From Argopecten irradians (Eukaryota; Mollusca; Bivalvia; Pectinida; Pectinidae), in the NCBI RefSeq assembly GCF_041381155.1, contig NC_091143.1, forward strand, positions 24,703,695 to 24,767,694: a stretch of DNA of 64,000 bases, in the 5' to 3' direction. Below the pieces are notes generated by a model. The model was not told the origin of the DNA. It did not search any database and saw only the letters and a program-made list of their open reading frames with translations. Of the stretch, positions 34,801-47,391 are shown one piece after another; the stretch's first letter is position 1, and every line of letters begins with the position of its first letter. The position numbers and the translations under genes are program-made.

Positions 34801-37800
34801 TATTGCTAACAGTTAGGCTAGTTAGGAAAACTTTATTTGCAGATTAACAGCGAGCGACTTCCAACCTGACATTGTACCGTTTCGAGGAGTCTTTTTACGT
34901 TCATCAAAGGATCAAACTACACATACTCATCTGTTGTCGCACACAGAGCCTTTATGTGTTTTCTTAGTAATACAGTAGTTGAATATTAAGGATTCCAAGA
35001 AAGTCCAATAGGTGTGTTTGTTAGTGAAAACACTGTGCGTAACATTTATTTAAAATCGTGGTATTTATTTATGTTCGCCTTTTAACTTAGTATGGTTTAT
35101 ATATAGAAGTTCCTAAACAGGTGACTGTTGTTTATCATGTTTATCAAACTTGAGTTAGTTAATTTTCAAATTTTGAAAAGACACGAGCTTTAGCGAGTGT
35201 CTTTTAAAAATTTGAAAATTAACTAACGAGAGTTTAGATAAACATGATAAACATCAGTCACGCGTTGAGGAACTTATTTATCCCATAACTTAAACTCTAT
35301 ATTTATGCCGTGGTGACCATTTTCTCGTCTTCATTTAATTAGGGAAACTCTCCCCCATACAATGTGTAGCGATAACTTCGCGCCATAAAATAAAGTGCAT
35401 AAATAGAGAGTCAATATTCTATTGTTTAATACTTTGAATAAGCAACTTCCTGTTAAACAGTAAATACAATGATATTTAAAAGACAATGCGCTGTGAAAAG
35501 TATCCCGAAGTTGAGAGCCAATCGGAATCAAGAGATCTTGTAGTTGACCAATCAGAGGCGCTGTAGGTGTTTACACACTGGAGTGTGTAAACATAAACGA
35601 TAACCAACTGCTATGGAATTTATCACATGGGTTTTCCATTGTGAAACATGCATAGTTATGGAATAAAATGTTATAAATAACTAGATACTTATGAATACCA
35701 TTATTTAAAAACCCGACAGTCTGACTTAAAAAGGTAAACAAATTCCATCGTTGAATCTAGAATTGTCCTATCTACTCACCAATGCCGTCTGTGTACCAAT
35801 CCTGGTCGAAATGTTTGATTTGTACAGACACATATTCTGGTTCTTCTCCCAATCCATGTTTGATCTCCTTGTATGAGTGAGTAGCTGTTAACATCAAACA
35901 TTTATTCTACAACTTAACCACATCTCTTTCAGATCGAATTCTAAAATAAAATCACAATCTAAATAATTCACCATGAAAGATATGCTAGAACACCAAATGC
36001 AAGTCAACATATGATAGTAAATGCTTATATTTACATTTAAACTGGTCATTATCACATTAAAGATTATTTGAACATTCTTTCAGTGAATTCTCACACTGGC
36101 TTAAACCCAGTGTTTTCGTGACCTCTTGAACTCTGTTGAAGGTATCAGTACGCAAGAGCTAATAATGGGAATCCATACTGTCCACAGAACCGATTATTAG
36201 TTTCACCATATTTTCCTGATTATGCATTAGCCGTTGATATGACAGGCCACTTGGTTATGTTTGTCTCCTCTACATACCCACACTGGTCAAACAATATCAT
36301 GTATAATGTAACTGGTATGCAGATGGATAAAGTGAGTTTCGGATGGATAAAATGCATGGCGGCCTGCAACGCGATTGTTGTAATAACAGAGAACATAGTG
36401 TAAACTTAGGATTAGGATTAAGATGCAACTTCTTACGGATTATCTCTGTGTAAAACTAGATATAAAATGTAACCGTCCTATCAAATAAAGGATAATGAAC
36501 CAACGGTCAACGTGTAATTCTACAATAGACATTTTTTTTCAATGCTATTGTTTTTACCATTTTTTGATACCATCAGAAACCAAACGGATTCGAAATCTGG
36601 AGCTGGAAATGTACAATTTGTCCACAATTTCACGCGAACTTCAGCAGTCTGTTCTCTCTGTGATTTTGGACCAATCCAGGCATTCTCACCTTTGAAAACA
36701 AATATGACAAAATTACTAATTGCAAACAGATATTGATAAATTGTATTATAAAATATCAAAACTTCGTCGATCCAGGTCAAAACGAGACTGGAATATTAGA
36801 AGTGTGTATCTTTAATTGGTTTTCCTTATATTGAAATTTATAATTAAAATGTAAATACATCAACATATTAATGAAATGGTCATATTACTCGCTTGTTGAA
36901 TTAGTTTTCATGTCTGTATGTGATTGTCTGAATAACTTTGAATATACCTGTGTATATGATTGTTCCAGAAGGCTTGTCATTATTTTTCTTTGGGACCGTA
37001 AGTACGATTTGTTGTGAGTTATATTTGTAGACCACTCCTGCATATGTCAGTGACAGGTCATCGTCAGCTTGAGCCGACCCTACCCCCGGGAACACATACT
37101 CAGAATCTGGTCTCCCCGGGGGTGGTCTGACTTGTACCTCCACCTTCACGGGTACCTCCCCGAGGTCATGGTGTATAGTAAGTGTGGATTCAGTGTCCGA
37201 CTGGGCTGTCATTGTGGTGAAGTTACTTGTGAAGGCTGGAGGTTGTAGACAGGTACCACAAGTGTCACAGGCTGAAACACATCGGATAAAGGATATCGTT
37301 AAAAGACATCAAAGATATTTTTGAAATTACATCACTTCACCGTTTGAATGTACTAATAATTTAATTGCTCATTTTCTGTTTGCAAGGCTTTTTTCACCAT
37401 TTCACTTAACTTCAAACAGCAAACCTGTACTAGTACTCAATGATCAGAAGACCATCTACGCGCAATCATAATAATATATATTCAATGAACTTGAAACGCT
37501 TGAAATCAGTAACGTCTTTTATTACCCAACCCTAGGGAAGTATTGCTGTTGGTCAAAACGACATCCCTTCATAGGACTGTGGCTCTTATAGGCTTTATAT
37601 CGCTACTGAGTGGTGCGTTTTGCTATTGAACTCCCATAAATCGCTAGCTAACTAGAGACAATATATTTTATTATCGATCTCATGTTTAACTGAACATTTA
37701 TACAGCTGCATAGCAATAATGGTATTCATACTATGTGTGTTTATGTGTATTTTGCTGATAAGGGTTAACAAAGGCCGGTATGATATATGTTGGCCTCATG

Positions 37801-38957
37801 AAGCCCTGCATAATTTTAAGGGAGATATACAGAACGCACCTGTGAAAGTAAGGGAAAGGCAACTCCGCCATTCTTACAATTGGCAGATTTATTGAAGGAT
37901 AAACTTCTTACTTTGCTTAGTTTATGAGATGATAAACCCAGTGGAGCAAGAGTCGAAAAGAAGCGTTTATAATATATTAAAACCTAATGCAAAACATAAT
38001 GTTTAAAAGAATTCACTTAAAAGTAGTTAGCCAAGATGATATGCCTATAATCCGGAGCTCCATCTGCTGTCAGCAGTAAGAGTTTCCAATCTTTATAAAT
38101 ATGTTTCTGCAACGACACAACCTTTTTTCTACCATTTAGGCACCTTAACATTAGACCAGATCGATAAACTCCACTGGAATGAGGTTGAAACGCGGAAGTG
38201 ATTTGCCAAAATACCCACCTACTAACCGATATAATACAAAGCCCCATACGCGTCAAAAAACGTTTTGTCAGTGTGCATGCTTAATTAATATAAACTTTAT
38301 TTTTGTGTGTCTTTTTCTGTACAATAATTTACAAAAGTAGTGTCAAGTATTAACAAGAAAGAAATATAATTTGGAAACAAGTTAAAACATTATACAAATG
38401 TATTTATCCATATCCTATGCAGAAGATGCATCAGTAAATGAGGAATAACTAATGTAATATTTTATTATACTGTGCATATTATTATTATAAAAAAATTCAA
38501 CCAAATATGTATACAAAATCACAGGTTTTATTCTCAAAATTAATACAGATGTTTGGTATTTCTTTTTAATATGTGCTTATGAAACCGGCATTTGTTTGAG
38601 GAACTTTTACCAGTGAGTTACTAGTAGGTAACTAACCCTTCAAAATTATCATGTTTCGACAGGAAATGTGGTTGTGGAATTAAGATCGATAAGAAATCTC
38701 AAAAGGAAGAAATTTACATACGTGTTGTTATATATGTAGTATTTATCTTGTATTATCACTGAAGATCAACAACCAATAAGTTCCATTCAACCAGACAAAC
38801 TACACTTACCGTTGGTATACCGATTATAATATGTTGCCATTAAAATATGCTTTATAATGTGACGGGAGATAAGGATGGAAAACAAACGTATTTAGATCCT
38901 ACCTTCTATTCCAGACCAGAGTAAAACCCACAGGATCAGATCATACCAAATCTCCAT
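31897..38957 (-). CDS. Secreted modular protein of 422 residues, eight exons; family not recognised
   Basis: Exons in transcript order: G 38,957-38,903, F 37,271-36,948, E 36,689-36,558, D 35,884-35,780, C 34,437-34,333, B 33,587-33,388, A 33,195-32,928, H 31,976-31,897. All junctions keep frame and total 423 codons. Exon G is a signal peptide (MEIWYDLILWVLLWSGIEA), cut before CDTCGTC. Then come repeats of a roughly 110-residue domain: F+E with VKVEVQVRPP, GVGSAQADDD, YAGVVYKYN, AEVRVKLW; D+C+B with EYVSVQIKHFD, WGGLIYGSNDTHVRAWVP, SAGDGWG, WVKVRVW; A with VKVNDGSNSGF, GTGAVQNAQPDDSYGGVVYSY, VRFWHPHL, DSAWGG, DLVIRFW. The GxGxAQxDDD...YGGVVYxY...VRxWxP...GDGWG...VxVRxW pattern suggests a beta-sandwich extracellular domain; I cannot name it. 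Exon H gives a short tail and TAA. No membrane span follows the signal peptide, so secretion is inferred. Confidence 0.8.
34111..34253. mobile_element. Internally deleted TTAA MITE, copy 5
   Basis: The right end CTGTCGGCGGTGGAGCATCT and the CTTCAGTTACAAAAGTTACT interior match the family; the left end is eroded and most of the middle is gone. It lies in the intron between exons C and B of the secreted-protein gene. Confidence 0.7.
35107..35277. mobile_element. Palindromic foldback MITE in an intron
   Basis: Outer ends AGTTCCTAAACAGGTGACTG and CAGTCACGCGTTGAGGAACT, and long inner arms (GTTTATCATGTTTATCAAAC, GTTAGTTAATTTTCAAATTT with their complements), pair almost throughout. The centre lies near CACGAGCTTTAGCGAGTG. 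About 170 bp. It lies between exons D and C. Confidence 0.8.
37272..38902. other. First intron of the secreted-protein gene
   Basis: AT-rich; nothing recognised in it apart from the splice sites at its ends. Confidence 0.5.
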
Positions 38958-39775
38958 ATCATCAGGGTGGTTGGTAACAGGACAAATGTTTCCGTTTGTC
39001 TCTGCACATACAGTTACTGTGATAGAAATACATTATAAAGCTATTTACGCATGCGCCTGTTGATAGTGATTAACTCAACCCGGATGTCATTTTTGAAGCG
39101 CTAAATATACCGAACAGACATTTGTTATGACTCTTTAAATATTTATCATACTGAGGGCTTATTTTTTTTTATCACATAACTGACCTTTGCAGTCATGTTA
39201 TGAATATCTTAAGACGCGTGTGTAAGAACTGTACCTGCTGCCCCTATAGCATGATCGTAAGAGGCGACTAAAAGTAAGGATTTTTTTCTCTTTTTTTTTT
39301 AAGTCTTACTGATTTTCTTCTTCCTTTAAATGTCTCCCTTTGACACCGCCTCACTTTCGGCCTTCATTTAAGGGTTTTCCCTTTGAGGTAGGCTTTGGGT
39401 TCTGTCCCCTGGCCGAGACACGCCATAGTCTGTAAAATGTTAGTTTATGCTCCGGCTAAGTTCTCAACATACACGGCAGTGCAGGTAATAGGCCTAGGAT
39501 GGCTGGCATGCCCACTGTAAATTTAATGTGACTGGGTGGGTGCGTTGGAATCTTCGGTGGCATACTTCAGTGATCAAGCACTATAAACAGGGCAAGAGTT
39601 CCACTATTCATATTTACCTGATTTAACTGACCTCCTCAACTTAGACTTGAGTCACTTGGTATTTCCTTGGTTGCACATGCATCGTTGAGTCACACTCATA
39701 GATGTTCATATACTTCATAAAAAGAGTTAGAAATTACTCCATACTCAACGCTCTTTGTTTTCTTCTGTCTATTCA

Positions 39776-39810
<35 letters not shown>

Positions 39811-39899
39811 TTCACATATTTGCGCGTGTGGTATGCATGCACTCTGGTCCATTATATCCAGATCTGGCCTTTTTCCTGTCGCAGCGATGACCTGATATA
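38958..39899. other. 5' flank of the secreted-protein gene with an interspersed repeat
   Basis: The 5' UTR and promoter should lie just above 38,957; no TATA box stands out. About 39,235-39,690 has GCATGATCGTAAGAGGCGAC, a T-rich run, then CTCCGGCTAAGTTCTCAACA and following blocks, a look typical of a dispersed SINE-like repeat, but no second copy is in the window. A (TA)n run lies at 39,780-39,807. Confidence 0.4.
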
Positions 39900-42540
39900 G
39901 TTATATCGGTAACAATCAAGATTAAATTTCAGAGGGTGATTTCTCCATTCCTTATTTAGTTTGGACTTAAACGCGTTGAGTGTTTCTGCGCAGACAACGT
40001 TTTCTCGAAGACTATTCCACACATTTACAATTCGAATTGCAAATAAGTTGATTCTACATCTCAGCCTAGTCGTGGCTTTTCTCAGCTATTAACCTTCTAT
40101 TGACCTCATATTGAATGAATAGGCCTCCTGGTGTTACACTTGTTACGTCAATTTTATTGAGTATCCTTTATTTAAATGATAAATCATTCCATAACTTATT
40201 TTTAGTCTTTCCGGATATGTTTTGTCATGGAGGCTTTGTTGCCCTTCTTTGTACATTTTCCAGTTCCAGAATATCCTTCCCTTCCCTAATATTGGACACC
40301 ATGCTTTTACTCCATATTCAAGTTGTGGCCTTATTAGCGACTTGTACATTGGTATAAACATTTCCTTATCCAAATTGTGAATATGCGTCGTATCAATCCA
40401 ATCAACCTATTTGCCTTTTTCATGAATGCTGAATTTCAACTCAGAGTCAAATTTTACACCTAAATCTTTCACAGAGGTGTCGTTTTTATGGTAATAACAG
40501 TTCCATCCTCGTTCAACATTGAATATTCCTGTGCTTGATTTCGTGTTCCGAAGTGCAGAGTTTTACACTTGGAAACATTAAAACGAAGCTGCCATTTTTC
40601 TGACCATATTCCAAGTTCATTTATATTCTCCATTTTTTAGTATTTTCTATTTCATCTGGCATTGAGATGATAATCACCTTAGTAAATATACTGGATCGAG
40701 AAGAATTTATTAAACTCATCTGCCTTCCCTTTGTCGCTCTCTACAAAAGTTCCGCCATCTAATTCCAGATTTGGTATTCCACCATTTGATTTGGTTCTCG
40801 ATTTCATAAAAAAATGGGATCTTATTTGAATCCTTTAGAATTATTGGCCTCATATTGAATTGATCTTTTCCTTAAGAAGGATTTTGCCGAGTTTCTGGCT
40901 TGCCTATATTTTTCAAAATTTGCTGCTGTCGAATTATTTTTTGAGTACATGTATGCCATGCTTTTCCTTTTTCCTTCAGCGATTTAATTTGGTTCACATT
41001 TACTTTGCGACATCTGATTCGTGGACTAACTCTTGCCACTGGTATACATTTTCCCATACAATTATGCATTTAGTCGACAAAGTAGTTCCAAGAATTTAGA
41101 GTATAAACAATACTTATGTTTTGGTGTCTCTTATTTATCCAGCATTAGTTCTATCTAGAATGTTGAAGTTGCATGATCACTATGCCCAATTGGGTTTTTA
41201 ATTTGTAGATCCTTTACATCATCCTCTTCCTTTGTGAACACCAAATCTAGAATAGATGAGTCATTTCTCTATCGATATCTTGTATAATCCTGTAATGCTG
41301 TAGTAGGTAATTCTCCTTAACACAATCATGGAATTATGATGTCATAGATCCTTCTGCATCGGTGTTACTTTCTAGATCCCAGTTTATATTCTTGTAATTA
41401 AAGTCGCCTACAATGATTACGTATTCCCTTTTGTTAAACACATCCGATATTACATTGTTCAATTCTTTGCTGTTGTTCTCACTGCTAGATTGGCTTCTGT
41501 ACATACAATCAAACGTTACTTTCTTTTTATTTCCCAGGGGAATTACACACCACATCGTTTCCTTGAAATTAGGGGTCAAAAATTCATCCTCAATATTCCC
41601 ACGAAGTTCTGATTTTATATAAATTATAACTCCCCTTGTATTATCGAAAGAAATGGTGAACATGTAATCATTAATTTCAAATTCACATAATTTCAAATAT
41701 CCTGGGTTATTTTGGGTAGTATCTGTTAGAGCAAATATTCCTGGGTTTTCGATCTCTGGGTTTGTAGATTCTATAATTGTTTTTAGCTCCTTTCTTTTGT
41801 TAAGAAGTGAGAGTCTACAATGTATATATACTTGGATTTGACCTTATCTTCCTTCATCCGCATTTATTGAGATATGAGAATTGTTAAAAAGGAAAATTGT
41901 TTTCTACTCCGTATCAGGATTGTTTATATCTGTAACTTGAGAATAGATAATTGTGGGTTCGTCCTCACCCTCATTATAATTTACTCTGTCCAAGTCACTG
42001 CTATCAATATTGCATATGTATCCTTCATCACATTAATTATCCACAATCGTTTGTGCCACGAATGGATCTGTGTCATTTGACTGATTCCATGGGTTTTCTG
42101 AGGTAAAACACTCCTCAGATCTAACCCGAGGATAAACTGTCCTCCATCAGCGTCCATTCTTTTAGTATAAAATGAAGTTCCCTGCGAAACCACGAGTTTC
42201 ATGTTTATGATGTTTTCACCATGAAGGTAGCACGGTTGCCACTCAATAAGTCTGTTTTCATGGTGCTTGCTTGTTTGTCTTTTTTTAGTCTTTTCCAATA
42301 CCTTGTTGGATGAACTTATTCCATACTTTTACTTTCTTTGTTTAGGTCCTACTTTTGGTGTTTGTTTCTGTCGGCCGCTCTGTCATTTAGTTCTTTGACT
42401 GATATTGTTTTGGTGTCAAGTCTCTTGCCACTATTATTTTCTGACAAACTGACCAACTGCTTTGTTTATGGTTGGAATTTGCGACATATTTCCAACAGTC
42501 TTTGTTTCCTGTTCTCCATGTCGGTGAACACAACTTAACT
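39900..42540 (-). mobile_element. Degenerate LINE (CR1/Rex-like), minus strand
   Basis: 41,696-41,334 reads an endonuclease segment (TRGVIIYIKSELRGN, then ETMWCVIPLGNKKKVTFDCMYRS and VGDFNYKNINWDLES) of the AP-endonuclease type. About 40,373-40,250 reads MYKSLIRPQLEYGVKAWCP, the RT thumb, and 40,090-39,945 reads IRIVNVWNSLRENVVCAETL, the usual C-terminal end. The intervening RT core is lost or unreadable, and frames shift repeatedly. About 42,540-42,000 may be the upstream ORF region. Confidence 0.8.
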
Positions 42541-42939
42541 GGTCTTGTTTTATGTCCATTTTTGTTGTAAGTACCAATTCTTATGACATACTTAAACTAT
42601 AAGTCTTCAATTCCGAGAGATATCGCTAGAAGTCTTGTAGTCTACTCTGATCTTCTTTCCTTTTATTAGGATCCTCACTTGTGCATTCTGGGAAACAAGA
42701 AGACACAACACGAATATATTATATATATACCCAATCTTTCAAAACACGCACCACACAAAAAATCAAAATTACAACAAAAGAGTTTTCATATATAGTTTAT
42801 TTTTTTGAAAATGGCAGTATTAGCGATGAAGTCACGCAAGGCTAAATTCTTGGTCCATTTCTTTTTAAAAAGATATTCCGTGCATTCCATTTGCGGCTTC
42901 GTACCATTTGTACCGGCACGGATCTGCTTTATTTGTAAT

Positions 42940-43310
42940 GGAAAGTATTATGTGTCCCTCCCCTTGCCTCAAGACGTATTGTGTGTCCCTCCCATTGCCT
43001 AGAACAGAAGTATGTGTCCCTCCCGTTGCCTCTAGCAGTATCATGTTTCCGTCCCCTCTCCTCTAGTAGTATTATGCGTCCCTTCCTTCGCCTCTAGAAG
43101 TATTCTATGTAACTCTCGTTGCCTTTAGTAATATTATGTATCCCTACCGTTGCCTACAGTAGTATGATGTGTCCCTCCCCTTACCTCTAGTAGTATTCTT
43201 TGTCCCCCATCTTGACTTTATTATTATAATGTGACATTATCCATGTCCCATTGCCTCTAGTTGTATTATGCGTCCCTCCCCTTGCCTCTAGAAGTATTAT
43301 GTGAACAAAA
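42940..43310. repeat. Minisatellite, unit about 35-40 bp
   Basis: Irregular tandem copies built on GTGTCCCTCCCCTTGCCTCT followed by AGTAGTATTAT; about ten copies with frequent length and base changes. Confidence 0.85.
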
Positions 43311-43711
43311 GCTATCTCTTATTAAGGAACATTGAAGATAATTCTTCAACTATTTGAAAGTGGGTTTTTTTGGTAGATTAATCCTTGATATGAACTCAGA
43401 TAAAATATCTTTTCTTCAATTGGAGATTTCTGTTAAAGTTTCAATAGTATCTAATTGCAGCATGAAGAATTCTAGATTTATCAAACCATGGATAAATTTG
43501 GGTCTTCATATTGCCCTGTAACTTTATCCCAAGTTGAGACAATGTCAAATGGGATGTTTAAAGAAACACATCTTAACAAAATTCTTGTTTGTTTCATCAT
43601 CTTTAAGTTTAAGAGCCTCTTAAATCCTACACCTAAAGCTGAATCCTGCATGATACGGTTGTGATAAGGTGCTAATAATGTCCTCTATCTATCATCCAAG
43701 TTTGATGTGAA
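43311..43711. other. Non-coding spacer between two minisatellites
   Basis: No gene or repeat recognised. Confidence 0.5.
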
Positions 43712-44086
43712 ATTCAGCATCTATAAATTTCACAATTCAGCATCCCTAAGTATCACAATTCAGCATCCCTAAATTTCACAATTTAGCATCCTTAAGTGTC
43801 ACAATTCAGCATCCCTATGTGTCAAAATTCAGCAACCCTAAATTTCACAATTCAGCATCCCTAAATTTCACAATTCAGCAACCCTTAGTGTCACAATTCA
43901 GCATCCCTAAGTGTCACAATTCAGCATCCCTTAGTGTCACAATTCAGCATTCCTAAACTTCACAATTCAGCATCCCTAAATTTCACAATTCAGCAACCCT
44001 AAGTGTCACAATTCAGCATCCCTAAGTATCACAATTCAGCATCCCTTAGTGTCACAATTCAGCATCCCTAAGTGTCACAATTGAGA
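43712..44086. repeat. 23-bp minisatellite, about 16 copies
   Basis: Head-to-tail units containing CACAATTCAGCATCCCTAA with varying last bases (GTGT, ATTT, GTAT). It ends exactly where the first duplicated unit of the segmental array begins. Confidence 0.9.
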
Positions 44087-44142
44087 ATCTCAACCTCATC
44101 CAAAACGGACATTTGTCATCAGAAATAACAAAGTAACAATAC

Positions 44143-44247
44143 CAGACAGATGGGGTGCCCAGGTTCGGATATGGGTGTCGTTCGATCCGAAAATCAGACC
44201 TCCCCACATTCCACTCGAGGCCAAATTTGTCCTCCTGCTTGACGAGC
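44143..44247 (-). pseudogene. Duplicated exon C (copy 2), isolated
   Basis: 105 bp with intact splice sites, reading GMWGGLIFGSNDTHIRTWAP; phase 1 at both ends like exon C of the gene at 34,333. No exon B or A follows on its 3' side before 38,957, so it is likely an orphan. Confidence 0.75.
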
Positions 44248-44607
44248 CTACCAATCAAAAGAAAACATGATTATAAACAATAACATACGGACGGATGTGT
44301 CTGAAAGGCGAATCTTTTTGTTCCTGGATCAGACAACCAATACAAATCTTGTAATGAAATATTTTTCATCGCTTTTAGACAGACTAAGACATGAGCAGAT
44401 TATATATACTAATAATTTAAGTTTGAAAATTATTCTATATTCACATACCAAAATTAAATATCTGTTTCTGGATAAGTCGTTGTTACAATAAATTGACCGT
44501 GCATAGCGAATTTCCACTAACCTGCTCATTTGAACATTGAATATATTCCTTACTGTGATATTCACTAGATTAGCTATTTGTTGTACTTGAACCAAAGCAG
44601 TTGTTAT

Positions 44608-44951
44608 AGATAACGGTAGGGATGGTGATAACGGTAGGGATGGTGATAACAGTTAGGATGGTGATAACAGTTAGGATGGTGATAACGGTAGGGATGGTGA
44701 TAACAGTTAGGATGGTGATAACGGTTAGGATGGTGATAACGGTAGGGATGGTGATAACGGTAGGGATGGTGATAACGGTTGGGATGGTGATAACGGTAGG
44801 GATAATGATAACGGTAGGGATGGAGATAACGGTTAGGGATGATGATAACGGTAGGGATGGTGATAACGGAAGGGATGGTGATAACGGTTGGGATGGTGAT
44901 AACGGTTGGGATGGAGATAACGGTAGGGATGGTGATAACGGTTGGGATGGA
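44608..44951. repeat. 18-bp minisatellite, array 1 (about 19 copies)
   Basis: Unit GATGGTGATAACGGTAGG with variants (GGTTGG, AGTTAG, GGAAGG). It lies in the intron upstream of exon C, directly after CCAAAGCAGTTGTTATAG, a sequence that is also in the 34.8-kb gene but without the array. Confidence 0.95.
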
Positions 44952-45666
44952 GCGTTACTATAACAACATTTCTATTCTTTGTCGCAAGAATAACACTACA
45001 CTGCAAATGTTGTATTTTGTTCTGGTATGCAAAATTTGACTTCAAGTCATGGTACCTTAATAAGGGCATAAGAAACAAACTAAATATCAAAAGCCACACG
45101 CAAGATGTTCACCGAAAGCTATATTGACGATATTGATGTCAAAATGAGCGTTACCAGGCACAAGAAGTCCAATTTAAGGATGTATTCTTCTTAGGTTTCA
45201 GTCCCGTTGAAGTCTCGTTTCAACATAGATCAAAGAAGTTTTGAGATTTTCGAATACAATTTATCAGTATCTGTAGCAAGTTGCCGGATGCAAATTTTGT
45301 CAAAAAATTACATTTCTATTTTTAGGAGAATTTTTTATACAGGGGTTTTATGAAATGGCTCATTTTGGCGGCCATTTTGAAATTGTGTCTTTTCGCTTCA
45401 AGTAGAGCCACAGTTTTGTACTGAAATTGCTTTTACTTAAATCATCACTGCGCCAGCATTTATAGCTGTATTGAGCTACTTTTTGCTGCAAATTGTTACT
45501 AGGTTCGTAGTAATTAAAATATTGAGCATTAATATGTGTATTGATACACTTTTGTGACTTTATTTTTACATTTAATGGTAATTTGGGCACTTTTATTTTT
45601 TACTCTAAAATACTGAAAAATAACAAAAATTCAAATGGAGCAAAAAAGTAGGCACACGGACCCCCA
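44952..45666. other. Non-coding flank of array 1, repeated in both later units
   Basis: Sequence starting AGCGTTACTATAACAACATT recurs at about 47,411 and 55,736. It ends in GCACACGGACCCCCAAT, where the GCGACAGTGCGAC element is inserted in this copy. Non-coding. Confidence 0.75.
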
Positions 45667-46157
45667 ATATATGTTGCACTGCCAAGCGAAGAGCAACAGT
45701 GCGACAATTTGCCAAGCGATGGAGGACAATGCGAAGCGAAGAGTGACAGTGCGCCATGCGAAAAAAATTGCATCCGCTATGCGATAATTTTACGCGAGAG
45801 TGCGACAGAAAATTCTGTCGCATTGACAGTGTAATTTTGTCGCATGGCGGGTTCATTTTGTTGCACTGTGGCGCTGTCGCATTGCACGGTGAAGGGCCCG
45901 ATACTTTTTTTATCAACAAAATAAGAAATTGTTAGATTTGCTAAAAGCCTATTAGTGTCACTTTGAAAAATAAAATGAAATGCTTTTCTTCTCGGAAAAA
46001 GCAACAGTGCAACAACACGACAAAGTTATCCTGTCACTGCGACAGAAATTGTTGTCTTACTGTCATAATATATCGGATGGCGCACTGTCGCTTGGCGCTT
46101 TGTCGCACTGTCGCTCTTCGCTTGATGAGGTCGCCAATGCGACAGTGCGACAACCTC
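45667..46157. mobile_element. GCGACAGTGCGAC foldback element, intact copy
   Basis: About 490 bp, rich in the motif GCGACAGTGCGACA on both strands. The left end (GCACTGCCAAGCGAAGAGCA, then CAGTGCGAC) is an imperfect inverted copy of the right end (GTCGCACTGTCGCTCTTCGC, then CAGTGCGACAA). The G+C-rich ends contrast with an AT-rich middle. Non-coding. Other copies: 52,019-52,396 plus 54,663-54,768 (split by an insertion) and 62,793-63,190 (3' part missing). Confidence 0.8.
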
Positions 46158-46202
46158 ATCCAAAACGGACATTTGTCATCAGAAATAACAAAGTAACAAT
46201 AC

Positions 46203-46307
46203 CAGACAGATGGGGTGCCCAGGTTCGGATATGGGTGTCGTTCGATCCGAAAATCAGACCTCCCCACATTCCACTCGAGGCCAAATTTGTCCTCCTGCTT
46301 AACGAGC
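46203..46307 (-). pseudogene. Duplicated exon C (copy 3)
   Basis: Same 105-bp exon with intact boundaries; one base differs from copy 2 near its 5' end (Ser to Leu). Could be spliced only if upstream exons reach over from the right. Confidence 0.7.
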
Positions 46308-46667
46308 CTACCAATCAAAAGAAAACATTATTATAAACAATAACATACGGACGGATGTGTCAGAAAGGCGAATCTTTTTGTTCCTGGATCAGACAACCAA
46401 TACAAATCTTGTAATGAAATATTTTTCATCGCTTTTAGACAGACTAAGACATGAGCAGATTATATATACTAATAATTTAAGTTTGAAAATTATTCTATAT
46501 TCACATACCAAAATTAAATATCTGTTTCTGGATAAGTCGTTGTTACAATAAATTGACCGTGCATAGCGAATTTCCACTAACCTGCTCATTTGAACATTGA
46601 ATATATTCCTTACTGTGATATTCACTAGATTAGCTATTTGTTGTACTTGAACCAAAGCAGTTGTTAT

Positions 46668-47391
46668 AGATAACGGTAGGGATGGTGATAACGGTAGGGA
46701 TGGTGATAACAGTTAGGATGGTGATAACAGTTAGGATGGTGATAACGGTAGGGATGGTCATAACAGTTAGGATGGTGATAACGGTTAGGATGGTGATAAC
46801 GGTAGGGATGGTGATAACGGTAGGGATGGTGATAACGGTTGGGATGGTGATAACGGTAGGGATAATGATAACGGTAGGGATGGAGATAACGGTAAGGATG
46901 GTGATAACGGTAGGGATGGTGATAACGGAAGGGATGGTGATAACGGTTGGGATGGTGATAACGGTTGGGATGGTGATAACGGTAGGGATGGTGATAACGG
47001 TAGGGATGGAGATAACGGTAGGGATGGTGATAACGGTAGGGATGGTGATAACGGAAGGGATGGTGATAACGGTTGGGATGGTGATAACGGTTAGGATGGT
47101 GATAACGGTAGGGATGGTGATAACGGAAGGGATGGTGATAACGGTTGGGATGGTGATAACGGTTAGGATGGTGATAACGGTAGGGATGGTTGATATAACG
47201 GTAGGGATGGTGATAACGGTAGGGATGGTGATAACGGTTAGGATGGTGATAACGGTAGGGATGGATGATAACGGGGGATGGTGATAACGGTAGGGATGGT
47301 GATAACGGTTAGGATGGTGATAACGGTAGGGATGGTGATAACGGTAGGGATGGTGATAACGATAGGGATGGAGATAACGGTTAGGCTACTA
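46668..47391. repeat. 18-bp minisatellite, array 2 (about 40 copies)
   Basis: Same unit as array 1, about twice as long. Because 18 is divisible by three, both strands read open for long distances as six-residue repeats; these are not proteins. Confidence 0.95.

Noticed and set aside
44622..44963. Long open frames of six-residue repeats (MVITVG) here, at 46,682-47,284 and at 55,280-55,825, with matching frames on the other strand
   Set aside because: They arise because the 18-bp satellite unit is divisible by three and lacks stops; copy numbers vary and both strands are open, so they are not genes.
45605..46336. Reading frames on both strands over the GCGACAGTGCGAC element and its copies
   Set aside because: The element has open frames on both strands because of its motif repeats; they change between copies and match no protein.
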